A DNA stretch of 64,000 nt from Bradyrhizobium uaiense (GTDB lineage: Bacteria > Pseudomonadota > Alphaproteobacteria > Rhizobiales > Xanthobacteraceae), in contig NZ_VKHP01000008.1 of the NCBI RefSeq assembly GCF_010811875.1, positions 1 through 64,000 on the forward strand, given 5' to 3'. How positions within the stretch are numbered: the stretch's first letter is position 1; each line of letters begins with the position of its first letter. The notes under the pieces were generated by a model that was given only the letters and a program-made list of their open reading frames with translations, was not told where the DNA came from and searched no databases. The translations under genes and the position numbers were made by a program. Of this stretch, positions 34,024 to 46,990 are shown one piece after another.

Positions 34024-35694
34024 TTAGTTCGGGCCGACCGCGAACGGACCGATCGCGATGACATGACAATCGCTGTCGCGCCTGGCGCAGTCACCGAGCG
34101 CAGCATTGACGGCGCTCTGCTCGTTCTCCGCCTTCAATCCCAATCCCGGCCGACCCTGCGTGCCGACTGCGACCGCATTCCAGCCTACCGTCGCGTCGGC
34201 AAGCTTTCGTGCGACGTCGCTGCGCTCGCCCGGCGTGATGACTGAGCTGTCCGCCGCCTTGAAGAAGCCGATCACGCGCAACGTGGCCGGAATCGGCACC
34301 ACGAAGACGTCGTCGACCGCGACGATCGTGCAGGGCACGCCCGCGACCGCGCCGCAGGCCTGCAGGTTGCGCCGCGCCGATTCCTCCAGCGAATCGATGC
34401 CCGCGTTGAAGAAGTAGTGACCGCCCGGACCGAGCGCGATGGTTCGCGTCTTGCGTCCCGGCACGAACAGGCTGTCGAGCCGGGCCCTGGCCGCCTCGCG
34501 CAGCAGCGGAACGTCCTTGGTGGCGTAGGGCTTCTCGACCAGCGCATCACGCTTGACCCATGGCAGAGGCGGCACCGGCGGCAGGCCATGGGCGTACACG
34601 ATCGTATTGCCGACGGCGTACAGTTCGCATTTGCGCGGTGAGCCCGCATTGTCGGCGCGCTTCTGGCACTGCTCGAGGGCTGACGTCTTCGCCGCGTCCT
34701 CGCTCGGCTGCGCCACGCTCGATCCGACGAAGCCGTTGATGTTGAGGGCAATCGCCTTGAAATCGTTCGCGGGCGCATATTCGGTCGCGAGCACATTTCG
34801 GGTGCGGTCGCTGACGAACGGAATGATGTCGGTGGCGAGCTTGTCACCCGATGCGATCGAAGGCGCCGGCGGGGATGCCGGCGCGGCCAGCGCCGGCGTC
34901 GGCGCGGGCTTCGCAGACGGCACCGTCGAAGCCGGCGGCGCCGGTGCGACCAACGGTGCGGGTGAAGCAGATACCAGGGGCGCGGATGCCGGAGCGGAAC
35001 TGGCCACGGCTGCAGGCTTCGTCGCCGAGGTTTCCAGCTTGGTGTAGGCGAGAAAGCCGCCGACGCCGATCGCAGCCAACAGCACCAGGGTAATACCAGC
35101 GGGCCACATCCATGCCGGCGCGCCCGGCGGTGGGACCTTGATCGGCTTCTTGACCTGCGGCGTCGCGTAGCTGCCGTCCTCGCGCCGCATCGCCACCATG
35201 TAGGCGTGCACGGGGGTCGGGATGTTCTTCACTTCCTGCGCGCCGATATCGGCGAATTGCACCGACAGCTTGTTGGCGACCTGCTCATGCACGGCGCGCG
35301 ACACGCAGATGCCGCCGACCTCGGCGAGGCCCTCGAGCCGCGCGGCGATATTGACACCGTCGCCAAGCAGATCGCCGTCGCGCTCGACGACGTCGCCGAT
35401 GGTGATACCGATCCGAAACGCCATCTGCCGGCTCGGCGGATAGGCCATGTTACGCGTGCGCAGGCTTTCCTGGATGTCGATCGCGCAACGCACGGCTTCG
35501 ACGGCGCTGGGGAATTCCGCAAGCACCGCGTCGCCCGCGGTGTTGAAGATGCGGCCACCGCCCTTTGCAATGAAGTCGTCGGTGACCTGCCGATAGGAGG
35601 CGAGCCGCCGCAGCGTCTCTTCCTCATCCTCGGCAACCAATCGACTATAGCCTGCAATATCGGCCGCAAAGATCGCAGCGATCTTGCGCTTCAT
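34024..35694 (-). CDS. Class III adenylate/guanylate cyclase with one membrane helix and a C-terminal extracytoplasmic domain
   Basis: A 556-residue protein. The class III cyclase domain lies at about 1-170 (KRKIAAIFAADIAGYSRL and NTAGDAVLAEF supply the two metal-binding Asp). A single membrane helix follows near 200-220, then a Pro/Ala linker of about 70 residues. The C-terminal half (270-556) has repeated Cys pairs such as ALGDCARRDSDCHVIAIG, like DUF4189-type domains. The topology puts the cyclase inside and the tail outside, the reverse order of most sensor cyclases. ATG at 35694; upstream in-frame ATG at 35778 adds only a Cys-rich short stretch. Confidence 0.82.
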   Translation of the reverse strand: MKRKIAAIFAADIAGYSRLVAEDEEETLRRLASYRQVTDDFIAKGGGRIFNTAGDAVLAEFPSAVEAVRCAIDIQESLRTRNMAYPPSRQMAFRIGITIGDVVERDGDLLGDGVNIAARLEGLAEVGGICVSRAVHEQVANKLSVQFADIGAQEVKNIPTPVHAYMVAMRREDGSYATPQVKKPIKVPPPGAPAWMWPAGITLVLLAAIGVGGFLAYTKLETSATKPAAVASSAPASAPLVSASPAPLVAPAPPASTVPSAKPAPTPALAAPASPPAPSIASGDKLATDIIPFVSDRTRNVLATEYAPANDFKAIALNINGFVGSSVAQPSEDAAKTSALEQCQKRADNAGSPRKCELYAVGNTIVYAHGLPPVPPLPWVKRDALVEKPYATKDVPLLREAARARLDSLFVPGRKTRTIALGPGGHYFFNAGIDSLEESARRNLQACGAVAGVPCTIVAVDDVFVVPIPATLRVIGFFKAADSSVITPGERSDVARKLADATVGWNAVAVGTQGRPGLGLKAENEQSAVNAALGDCARRDSDCHVIAIGPFAVGPN

Positions 35695-35900
35695 GAGTGC
35701 CAGCCCCGGAACCCAGAAAATATGCCGAGAGAATGCCGCCAGACACTCGCAGGCGCAACAAGCATTCAGCGCCCGCAAGGTGCGGCGGGCGTTGAATCGT
35801 TCAAGCCTCTGCAGGCGATGACTGGAAAAGTGTGAGCGATTTCAGAAAGGGGGCCGGCTCACTCGACGCAAAGGCGCGATCGCTGGTCAGCAACCGCGCC

Positions 35901-36308
35901 CTAGTGCATAGCCGTCGCGTTGAGCTCGTGCTGGATGCTCTTGAAGTGATCGAGCCGCTCGATCGCGTGGTCGAGCTCGGTGCCCTCGTGCTCCGCGAGC
36001 TTTTCCTGCATCTCAGCGATGGTCTCGGCAAACTTCGCACGATCGAGATCCGCAATCGCGGTCGCGACGTCCGCGAGCACGGTGAGCCCCTTGTCCGACA
36101 CCTCGGCAAGACCGCCGAGCACGATCACCTTTTCACGCTTGCCGGCGGTCGTGATCGTCAGGATACCCGGACGAACCGTGGCGACGACCGGAGCGTGTCC
36201 GGCGAGCACACCGAAATCACCCTCCACACCGGGAACGTCAACCTGATCGACCTCGCCGGAGAAGGCGAGCTTTTCGGGAGAGACGAGATCGAAGTGGAAG
36301 GTGGCCAT
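35901..36308 (-). CDS. atpC: F1 ATP synthase epsilon subunit
   Basis: A 135-residue epsilon subunit: beta-sandwich domain ([23 protein letters not shown]) then a helical tail ([20 protein letters not shown]). Last gene of the minus-strand operon atpHAGDC. The ATG at 36308 is preferred; the frame is open to 36359. Confidence 0.97.
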   Translation of the reverse strand: MATFHFDLVSPEKLAFSGEVDQVDVPGVEGDFGVLAGHAPVVATVRPGILTITTAGKREKVIVLGGLAEVSDKGLTVLADVATAIADLDRAKFAETIAEMQEKLAEHEGTELDHAIERLDHFKSIQHELNATAMH

Positions 36309-36424
36309 GGTCTTTCCGTTCTTTGCGCGGTCACCCGCGGGCTCGGCCCGCGGGTCCATCAGTCAAAATGCTTCTGGTGCGATGGATCGCCGGACCAGGT
36401 CTGGCGATGACGACATCCCAAAGC

Positions 36425-38772
<2,348 letters not shown>

Positions 38773-38830
38773 TCTTCGTTCACCCCGGCGATCCGACCAC
38801 AATGGTCAGATCGCAAGCCTCTGTTCGTCA

Positions 38831-38851
38831 CGCCCGGCAGCGAGCCGGGCG
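38831..38851. repeat. Small palindrome between atpA and atpG
   Basis: CGCCCGGC (38831-38838) and GCCGGGCG (38844-38851) around AGCGA. It lies in the 91-base gap after the atpA stop. No T-tract, so a processing or stability hairpin in the operon transcript is likely. Confidence 0.55.
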
Positions 38852-38863
38852 ACGCCCCATTCG

Positions 38864-40953
<2,090 letters not shown>

Positions 40954-41060
40954 GAGCTCGCTCTTTTTTGCTGTCAAATTCGCAAGGGAAAAACCGTCGC
41001 CACCAAAGCAGCGCCTAGCGATCCAAGCCCTTGGAATTCAAGCGGGACTTCGATTTTCGA

Positions 41061-41079
41061 CCGGCACAGGACGTGCCGG
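41061..41079. promoter_or_regulatory. Perfect inverted repeat upstream of the atp operon
   Basis: CCGGCAC-AGGAC-GTGCCGG, a 7-pair hairpin or dyad about 110 bases before atpH. It may be an operator or a 5' leader hairpin. The rest of 40954-41583 holds the divergent regulatory zone of atpH and the RlpA-like gene and no supported CDS. Confidence 0.4.
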
Positions 41080-41387
41080 GATCGTTAAAATCGCGGCTTT
41101 GCTAACATAGCCATCGCGCAGGTGCAACATGACGGCATCGTGAGAGCCGCCTTGTCGCACGTGGTTTTTGGCGATCGTGGCCGGCGACCGAATCATGAAA
41201 TTCGGCGCGCGGAAATTCAGCGCGACGGGCACCGATTCGCACCGTCGCGATTTTGTTCCATCGAAATTTGCATGGGCCTATGGCCGAGCGCGCAAGGAAC
41301 CCGACGCGCGCCGCCGTTTCATTTGGCGATTACTTACTTAAAACTTACCGCCGCCTAATTAACCAGTATTAGTAAGTATTAATTTGG

Positions 41388-41403
41388 TTAAAAATCAGTT
41401 AAC
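41388..41403 (+). promoter_or_regulatory. CtrA-binding site upstream of the RlpA-like gene
   Basis: TTAA at 41388-41391, seven bases, then TTAAC at 41399-41403: an exact match to the alphaproteobacterial CtrA box TTAA-N7-TTAAC. It lies in a strikingly A/T-rich stretch (41330-41470) about 180 bases before the gene. Confidence 0.6.
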
Positions 41404-41583
41404 GAGCAAGGTTACGGAACCTGGCTTGAATACCCTAAAGCGGTAACAAGATATTTCAGCCCGAGACAATCGAGATTTACTGCCCAATTCGTGCCTCATT
41501 GCGAAACCAAACGGCCTTGGTCAACGAAGGGACGGGGGTTCCACTTGCTGCGTTAGCGGCAATACTGTCTGAGGGTCTTATCA

Positions 41584-42069
41584 ATGGTGAATATCAAGAA
41601 GGCGACACTGGGCAATGTCACCCGGTCGCGTACGGCGCTTGCGTTTGTCGCCGCAACTATCCTGGTCGGGGGCAGCGTGACCGAGGCGTCCGCGAAGTCC
41701 AGGCATCATCGTCACCACCATCATCACGCTCGCGCCGAAGGCTCGTCCTGGCGCGACGCCAATGCATCGATCCAGCCGTCCGGCGGCCACACATTCTCGG
41801 GGATGGCCTCGTTCTACGGCAATGAGTCGGGCAGCCGCACCGCTTCCGGCCAGCGCTTCAACCAGAACGCCATGACCGCGGCCCACCGCTCGCTGCCGTT
41901 CGGCACCAAGGTCCGCGTCACTCATGGCGGCCGGAGCGTCGTCGTCACCATCAACGATCGTGGCCCGTTCATCCGCGGCCGCGTGCTCGACCTCTCCACC
42001 GGCGCAGCCCGCGCCATCGGCCTGACCGGTGCCGGCGTCGGCCGCGTCACTGCCGAGGTCGTTTCCTAA
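41584..42069 (+). CDS. Septal ring lytic transglycosylase RlpA family protein
   Basis: A 161-residue protein with a signal-like hydrophobic segment (about 15-35), a His-rich stretch ([15 protein letters not shown]) and a C-terminal double-psi beta-barrel (about 75-155): [34 protein letters not shown] and [10 protein letters not shown]. These are RlpA motifs; RlpA cuts denuded glycan strands at division sites. It lacks the SPOR domain of E. coli RlpA and has no lipobox I can see. GAGGG precedes the ATG. A CtrA box lies upstream. Confidence 0.88.
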   Translation: MVNIKKATLGNVTRSRTALAFVAATILVGGSVTEASAKSRHHRHHHHHARAEGSSWRDANASIQPSGGHTFSGMASFYGNESGSRTASGQRFNQNAMTAAHRSLPFGTKVRVTHGGRSVVVTINDRGPFIRGRVLDLSTGAARAIGLTGAGVGRVTAEVVS

Positions 42070-42126
42070 GCTCTTCAGTAAGCGTTGCGTTGCGTAACGG
42101 CCGCGAGGCCTGCCTCGCGCCAAAAG

Positions 42127-42157
42127 GCCTGCCGTCGCGAATGACGGCAGGCTTTTT
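42127..42157 (+). terminator. Rho-independent terminator after the RlpA-like gene
   Basis: GCCTGCCGTC at 42127-42136 and GACGGCAGGC at 42143-42152 form a 10-pair stem, followed by five T. It is 57 bases after the stop. Confidence 0.92.
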
Positions 42158-42182
42158 CTTGGCCGCGCCGATAGCCGCCGCC

Positions 42183-42266
42183 GTCATTGCGAGCGGAGCG
42201 AAGCAATCCATTTCACCGCATTTGCGGACGCATGGATTGCTTCGTCGCTTCGCTCCTCGCAATGAC
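42183..42266. repeat. Palindromic intergenic repeat of the GTCATTGCGAGC family
   Basis: Starts GTCATTGCGAGCGGAGCGAA and ends with the reverse complement (TTCGCTCCTCGCAATGAC), with inner AAGCAATCCA and TGGATTGCTT arms. It is typical of Bradyrhizobium-like genomes and lies between convergent rlpA-like and priA. Confidence 0.88.
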
Positions 42267-42281
42267 AGAGGACAGAGCCCT

Positions 42282-44492
42282 CTACAGAAAGCTCTGCGGA
42301 TCGACGTCGACTTCGAGCTTCAGATTGCCCGTGGTCTTCGGAGCTGCTGCCAGCCATTCGCGCAGATATTGCGACAGGTCGACATTGCGCAGCGACTTCA
42401 CCAGCAGGCGGAACCGGTAACGACCCTTGATGACCGCAAGCGGCGCCTCGGCGGGGCCGAGCACCTGGATCCGCTCATCGAGCGGCGCCAATGCGGCGAG
42501 CTTGCGTGCAAACCCTTCCGCCGTCGGACGGTCACCGGCGGAGATGATGAGGCTCGCCAGCCGGCCGAACGGCGGGTAGCCGGTGCGCTCCCGGATGTCG
42601 ATCTCGCTGGCGTAGAACGCCTCGCGGTCGTTGGCGATCAACGCCTTGATGACGGGGTGTTCCGGCTGGTGGGTCTGCAGGTAGCCGACGCCGCGGCCCT
42701 GCTCGCGGCCGGCACGGCCGACCACCTGGTTCAACAGCTGGAACGTGCGCTCGGACGCACGCGGATCGCCGTTGCTCAGCCCGAGATCGGCGTCGATGAC
42801 GCCAACCAGATTGAGCCGCGGGAAGTTGTGCCCTTTCGCCACCAGCTGCGTGCCGATGATGATGTCGACGCGGCCCTCCGCGATCTCGTTGAGCTCGCTG
42901 CGCATGGTCTCGATCGAGGTGATGAGATCGCTCGACAGCACCATGGTGCGTGCCTCGGGGAAGATGCTCGCGGCTTCTTCCTGTAGACGCTCGACGCCGG
43001 GGCCGACCGCGACCAGCGATTCCTCGGCCGCGCAATGCGGGCAGATGTTCGGGCGCGGCATCGAGAAACCGCAGTGATGACAGACCAGCCGCTGGCGGAA
43101 GCGATGGTCGACCAGCCACGCGTCGCAGATCGTGCAGGCGAAGCGATGGCCGCAGGCGCGGCATAATGTCAACGGCGCATAGCCGCGCCGATTGAGGAAC
43201 AGCAGCGCCTGCTCGCGGCGCTCGATCGCATGGCGAATTTGCTCGGCCAGAACAGGCGAGATGAAGCGCCCGCGCGGCGGCGGCGCGCGTCGCATGTCGA
43301 TCGCCTCGATGTGCGGCATGTGCTGGCCGCCGAAGCGCGACGGCAGCGCCACCCGCTGATAACGCCCCTTGCGCGCATTGACCTCGCTCTCGACCGACGG
43401 CGTGGCCGACGCCAGCACGATCGGGATTTTTGCGATATGGGCGCGGACCACCGCCATGTCGCGCGCGTGATAATGCGCGCCGTCGTCCTGCTTGTAGGCC
43501 TGGTCGTGTTCCTCATCGACGATGATGAGACCGAGATCGGCATAGGGCAGGAACAGCGCCGAGCGGGCGCCGACGACGACCGGCGCCTTGCCCTCGGAGA
43601 TCGCGGCCCAGTTTCGCGCCCGCGTGCGCGGCGTCAGCTCCGAATGCCATTCCAGCGGCCGCACGCCGAAGCGTTGCGCGAAACGGTCGAGGAACTGGCC
43701 GGTCAGCGCGATCTCCGGCATCAGGATCAGGGTCTGCTTGCCGCGGCGGATATTCTCGGCGATCGCCTCGAAATAGACCTCGGTCTTGCCGGAACCAGTG
43801 ACGCCGTCGAGCAGCGCGACATGAAAGCTGCCGCTCGCCGCCAGCGTCCGCATCACGTCGACCGCGCTGCGCTGCCCACGCGAGAAATCCGGCTGCGCAT
43901 AGGAGGGATCCGGAACGGGCGGCGCGGCCGGCGGCGGCAGCGCCTCGACCGTCAGCGTGCCCTCGTCGACCAGGCCGTCGATCACGCCGGAACTGACGCC
44001 GGCCTCCCGCGCCGCCTCCGACTTGCTGTGCAGCAAGCCGTCAGACAGCACCTCGATCACCCTGCGGCGTGCCGGGGTCAGACGCCGCGGCGGCTCGCCG
44101 ACCAGCCGCACCCCGAGCCGCATCCGCTCCGGCCCGAGGTTCTCGCCCATCCGCAGCGTCATCCGCAGCACCATGCCGCGTGCCGACAGCGTGTAGTTGG
44201 AGACCCAGTCGACCAGCTGGCGCAGCTCCGCTCGGAGCGGCGGAACATCGAGCTTCTCGCTGACGTCCTTGAGCCGGTTGTGCAGCCGCGGATCGGGCCT
44301 GGCATTCTCGGCCCACACCACGGCCACGACCTCGCGCGGCCCGAGCGGAACAGAGATCACGTCGCCGGGCGCAAGCTCCATGCCGCGCGGCACGCGGTAG
44401 GAATAGGTCTGGTTCAGCGCGACAGGCACCAGCACGTCGACGACACCCGTCGTCGATGCAGAGGCTGGGCTGGGGCGCGTGGTGTGGTCCAT
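42282..44492 (-). CDS. priA: Primosomal protein N' (replication restart helicase)
   Basis: A 736-residue helicase that reloads the replisome at stalled forks. N-terminal DNA-binding part to about 200; Walker A DGVTGSGKTEVY (about 228), DEEH box IVDEEHDQAYKQDDG (about 322), helicase C domain near 420-640. The zinc-binding region has eight Cys: CRACGHRFACTICD and CHHCG...CPHCA. Complete; divergent from xerC by 64 bases. Confidence 0.96.
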   Translation of the reverse strand: MDHTTRPSPASASTTGVVDVLVPVALNQTYSYRVPRGMELAPGDVISVPLGPREVVAVVWAENARPDPRLHNRLKDVSEKLDVPPLRAELRQLVDWVSNYTLSARGMVLRMTLRMGENLGPERMRLGVRLVGEPPRRLTPARRRVIEVLSDGLLHSKSEAAREAGVSSGVIDGLVDEGTLTVEALPPPAAPPVPDPSYAQPDFSRGQRSAVDVMRTLAASGSFHVALLDGVTGSGKTEVYFEAIAENIRRGKQTLILMPEIALTGQFLDRFAQRFGVRPLEWHSELTPRTRARNWAAISEGKAPVVVGARSALFLPYADLGLIIVDEEHDQAYKQDDGAHYHARDMAVVRAHIAKIPIVLASATPSVESEVNARKGRYQRVALPSRFGGQHMPHIEAIDMRRAPPPRGRFISPVLAEQIRHAIERREQALLFLNRRGYAPLTLCRACGHRFACTICDAWLVDHRFRQRLVCHHCGFSMPRPNICPHCAAEESLVAVGPGVERLQEEAASIFPEARTMVLSSDLITSIETMRSELNEIAEGRVDIIIGTQLVAKGHNFPRLNLVGVIDADLGLSNGDPRASERTFQLLNQVVGRAGREQGRGVGYLQTHQPEHPVIKALIANDREAFYASEIDIRERTGYPPFGRLASLIISAGDRPTAEGFARKLAALAPLDERIQVLGPAEAPLAVIKGRYRFRLLVKSLRNVDLSQYLREWLAAAPKTTGNLKLEVDVDPQSFL

Positions 44493-44556
44493 TGAATCAG
44501 AGCTTTGAGCCGGGCTAGCACCGCTGCGCCCTCTTAGCGAACGGTAAACGAAGGCA

Positions 44557-45573
44557 ATGCGATATAATCAGGAGAATCGCAGCGCCAATAGCCCTTTACA
44601 GATGGCCCGGACCGATCAGCCCATGCAACCGCTCGAGCTCGACTGCGCCGACACATCAGTGACGCAGGAAATGACGCGCTGGCTCTCGCATCTGCGCGCC
44701 GAGCGGCGGCTGTCGCCGAAGACGCTCGAAGCCTACGCCCGCGATGTGCGGCAATGCCTGGCCTTCCTGGCCGAACACTGGGGCGCGCGCGTGACGCTTG
44801 CGGCCTTTTCCGCGCTCGAAGCGAGCGATGTGCGCGCCTTCATGGCGATGCGCCGCGCCGACGAGATCGGCGGGCGATCGCTGATGCGGGCGCTGGCGGG
44901 CCTGCGCTCGTTCGGACGTTTTCTGGAGCGCGAAGGCAAGGGCAAGGTCGGCGCACTGTCGGCGATCCGCGCGCCCAAGGTGGCGAAGAGCCTGCCGAAG
45001 CCGATCCATATGGAAGCGGCGAAGCGCTTTGCCGACGCCGACGAGCGCGCGGATGAGGACCGCGAGACCTGGATCCTGGTGCGCGACGCCGCCGTGATGG
45101 CGCTGCTCTATGGTTCGGGCCTGCGTATCTCCGAGGCGCTGGGGCTGAAGCGGCGCGACGTGCCGAAGCCGGGCGAAGGCGACGTGCTGGTCGTCACCGG
45201 CAAGGGCAACAAGACCCGCATGGTGCCGGTGCTGCAAAACGTGCTGCAATTGATCGCGGACTATGCGGCGATTTGCCCGCATCAACTGAATCCAATCGGG
45301 CCGATGTTCGTGGGCGCGCGCGGCGGCCCCTTGAGCCCGCGCATCATCCAGCTCACCATGGAGCGGCTGCGCGGCGCGCTCGGCCTGCCCGACAGCGCCA
45401 CGCCGCATGCGTTGCGCCACTCCTTCGCCACGCACCTTCTGAGCCGCGGCGGCGACCTGCGCGCGATCCAGGAATTGCTCGGCCACGCATCGCTGTCGAC
45501 CACGCAGATCTACACCGGCATCGACAGCGAGCGCCTGCTCGAAGTCTATCGCTCCGCGCACCCCCGCGGCTGA
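44557..45573 (+). CDS. xerC: Tyrosine recombinase XerC
   Basis: A 338-residue site-specific recombinase resolving chromosome dimers at dif. N-terminal SAM-like domain (about 30-120) and catalytic domain with Arg in GSGLRISEALGL, Lys in GKGNKTRMVP, HALRHSFATHLLS (His, Arg), GHASLSTTQIYTGI (His and nucleophile Tyr). The ATG at 44557 has AAGG close upstream; 44602 is another start. Position next to priA is conserved in Rhizobiales. No phage genes surround it, so this is the housekeeping enzyme. Confidence 0.93.
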   Translation: MRYNQENRSANSPLQMARTDQPMQPLELDCADTSVTQEMTRWLSHLRAERRLSPKTLEAYARDVRQCLAFLAEHWGARVTLAAFSALEASDVRAFMAMRRADEIGGRSLMRALAGLRSFGRFLEREGKGKVGALSAIRAPKVAKSLPKPIHMEAAKRFADADERADEDRETWILVRDAAVMALLYGSGLRISEALGLKRRDVPKPGEGDVLVVTGKGNKTRMVPVLQNVLQLIADYAAICPHQLNPIGPMFVGARGGPLSPRIIQLTMERLRGALGLPDSATPHALRHSFATHLLSRGGDLRAIQELLGHASLSTTQIYTGIDSERLLEVYRSAHPRG

Positions 45574-45736
45574 ACGCTCCGCTGTCAGTTCGACGTCAGG
45601 CGCAGGCGTCACTTGCCGATCCACCGTTCATCTTTAGACCGTTCATTTTCATTCATACGGCTGCCACAAAACGCGGGGCACTTGCCTTGTGCGCCGCATT
45701 CGGCAATCGTGGCGCGGTCTCATCCGGAGGGGAATC

Positions 45737-46327
45737 ATGAGCGCACAAGAAAGTATGGAGCACGCGGAGCATGCCGAGCATGCGTCGACCGAGAACAGGA
45801 AGATCGCGCTCCTGATCGCCGTGATCGCGCTGTGCCTGGCGCTGTCCGAAACGCTCGGCAAGGGTGCCCAGACCGAATCGATCAGCAAGAATGTCGAGGC
45901 GTCCAACCTCTGGGCCTTCTTCCAGGCCAAGAGCATCCGCCGCACCGCGGTGCAGACCGCCGCCGAGCAGGGCAAGCTGAACCTCGCCACCACCACCGAC
46001 GAGGCGGCCAAGGCCGCGCTTCAGAAGCAGATCGACGACTGGCAGAAGACCGCGGCGCGCTACCGCTCGGAGCCGGAGACCGGCGAGGGTTCGGAGCAAC
46101 TCTCCGAGCGCGCCAAGCACGCCGAGCATGAGCGCGACGAGGCGACCGCGAAATATCATCACTTCGAGCTTGCCTCCGCCGCCTTCCAGATCGCCATCGT
46201 GCTGGCATCCGCGACCATCATCACGGGGATCGCTGCGCTGGCCTGGGTGTCCGGCCTCGTGACACTCGCCGGCGTCGTGATGACGCTGCTCGGCCTGCTC
46301 CAGCCGCACCTGCTGCATCTGCATTGA
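45737..46327 (+). CDS. DUF4337-type membrane protein
   Basis: A 196-residue protein with HAEHAEHA repeats at the N-terminus, one membrane helix at about 22-42 (KIALLIAVIALCLALSETLG), a long charged helical region, and two hydrophobic segments at the end (about 145-190). GGAGGGG lies just before the ATG at 45737. Function unknown; the architecture resembles the DUF4337 family. It ends at the palindrome at 46352-46399. Confidence 0.75.
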   Translation: MSAQESMEHAEHAEHASTENRKIALLIAVIALCLALSETLGKGAQTESISKNVEASNLWAFFQAKSIRRTAVQTAAEQGKLNLATTTDEAAKAALQKQIDDWQKTAARYRSEPETGEGSEQLSERAKHAEHERDEATAKYHHFELASAAFQIAIVLASATIITGIAALAWVSGLVTLAGVVMTLLGLLQPHLLHLH

Positions 46328-46351
46328 GGGGGCTGGCTGGCACCAACTATC

Positions 46352-46399
46352 CCCGTCATCCTGAGGAGCGCGCACTTGCGCGCGTCTCAGGATGACGGG
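46352..46399. repeat. Palindromic repeat / bidirectional terminator
   Basis: CCCGTCATCCTGAG (46352-46365) and CTCAGGATGACGGG (46386-46399) pair perfectly over 14 bases; an inner CGCGC...GCGCG adds a second stem. It lies between convergent genes and is the GTCATCCTGAG repeat common in these genomes. Confidence 0.85.
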
Positions 46400-46413
46400 A
46401 CGGAGTGTCCCAA

Positions 46414-46953
46414 TCAAAGAACCTTGCTGGTCTGGTGCACGCTTTTACGGAAGCGTGCGATCAGGCGCAGCGTGCGCGCCGTCCAGCCGTCGCCATCGCC
46501 ACTGATCATTTCGAGGATGCGCCGCTTGACCGGCTCGACCAGCTCGGTGGCCTTGGCGCGCAATCCCATCACGAAATTATAGAGCGCCTCGAACCAGGGC
46601 ATCTCCAGCAGCTTCGACCGCGTCACGTCGAACAGGAAAGCCGTGACGCCGACGCCGACGAACTTGGCGAACAGGATCAGCGAGACTGCGCTGAACCAGT
46701 ATTGGTTCGCGAGCAGCCAGAGCCCGAACAGCTTGAGCGGAAACAGCGGAATTAGCGGTACGACGAAGACGATCAGCGTCATCGCCGGCGACAGCGAATC
46801 GACCCGCTCGGCAAGCCACTGCTTGAGCGCGCGCAGCGGGATCCACGCGACCACCCGGGCCACGATCGGCTCGAGGTGATCCCATAGCCAAGCCTCGATC
46901 AGGAAGATGATCGCAAGCAGGACCCAGATCGGCTGAAGCAGGCGGCGCAACAT
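46414..46953 (-). CDS. Uncharacterised inner-membrane protein
   Basis: A 179-residue protein with hydrophobic segments at about 8-25, 62-85 and 92-115 (FVVPLIPLFPLKLFGLWLL). The C-terminal 60 residues are basic. It is the last gene downstream of lpdA on the same strand, 37 bases away, and may be cotranscribed with the TCA block. No function can be read. ATG at 46953 is chosen because the upstream part overlaps lpdA in another frame. Confidence 0.7.
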   Translation of the reverse strand: MLRRLLQPIWVLLAIIFLIEAWLWDHLEPIVARVVAWIPLRALKQWLAERVDSLSPAMTLIVFVVPLIPLFPLKLFGLWLLANQYWFSAVSLILFAKFVGVGVTAFLFDVTRSKLLEMPWFEALYNFVMGLRAKATELVEPVKRRILEMISGDGDGWTARTLRLIARFRKSVHQTSKVL

Positions 46954-46990
46954 CGCTTTGATCTCACCCCGGCTCGCGCCGGACGTATGA

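Noticed and set aside
41038..41232. 64-codon frame on the minus strand upstream of atpH
   Set aside because: No ribosome-binding site or recognisable motif, and it covers the atp promoter region and the dyad at 41061.
44557..45573. XerC as a mobile-element integrase
   Set aside because: Neighbour priA and sequence type fit the housekeeping enzyme; no phage or island genes adjoin.
45737..46327. HAEHAEHA repeat as a metal-binding chaperone domain
   Set aside because: The repeat is only about eight residues and occurs before a membrane helix; no further support.
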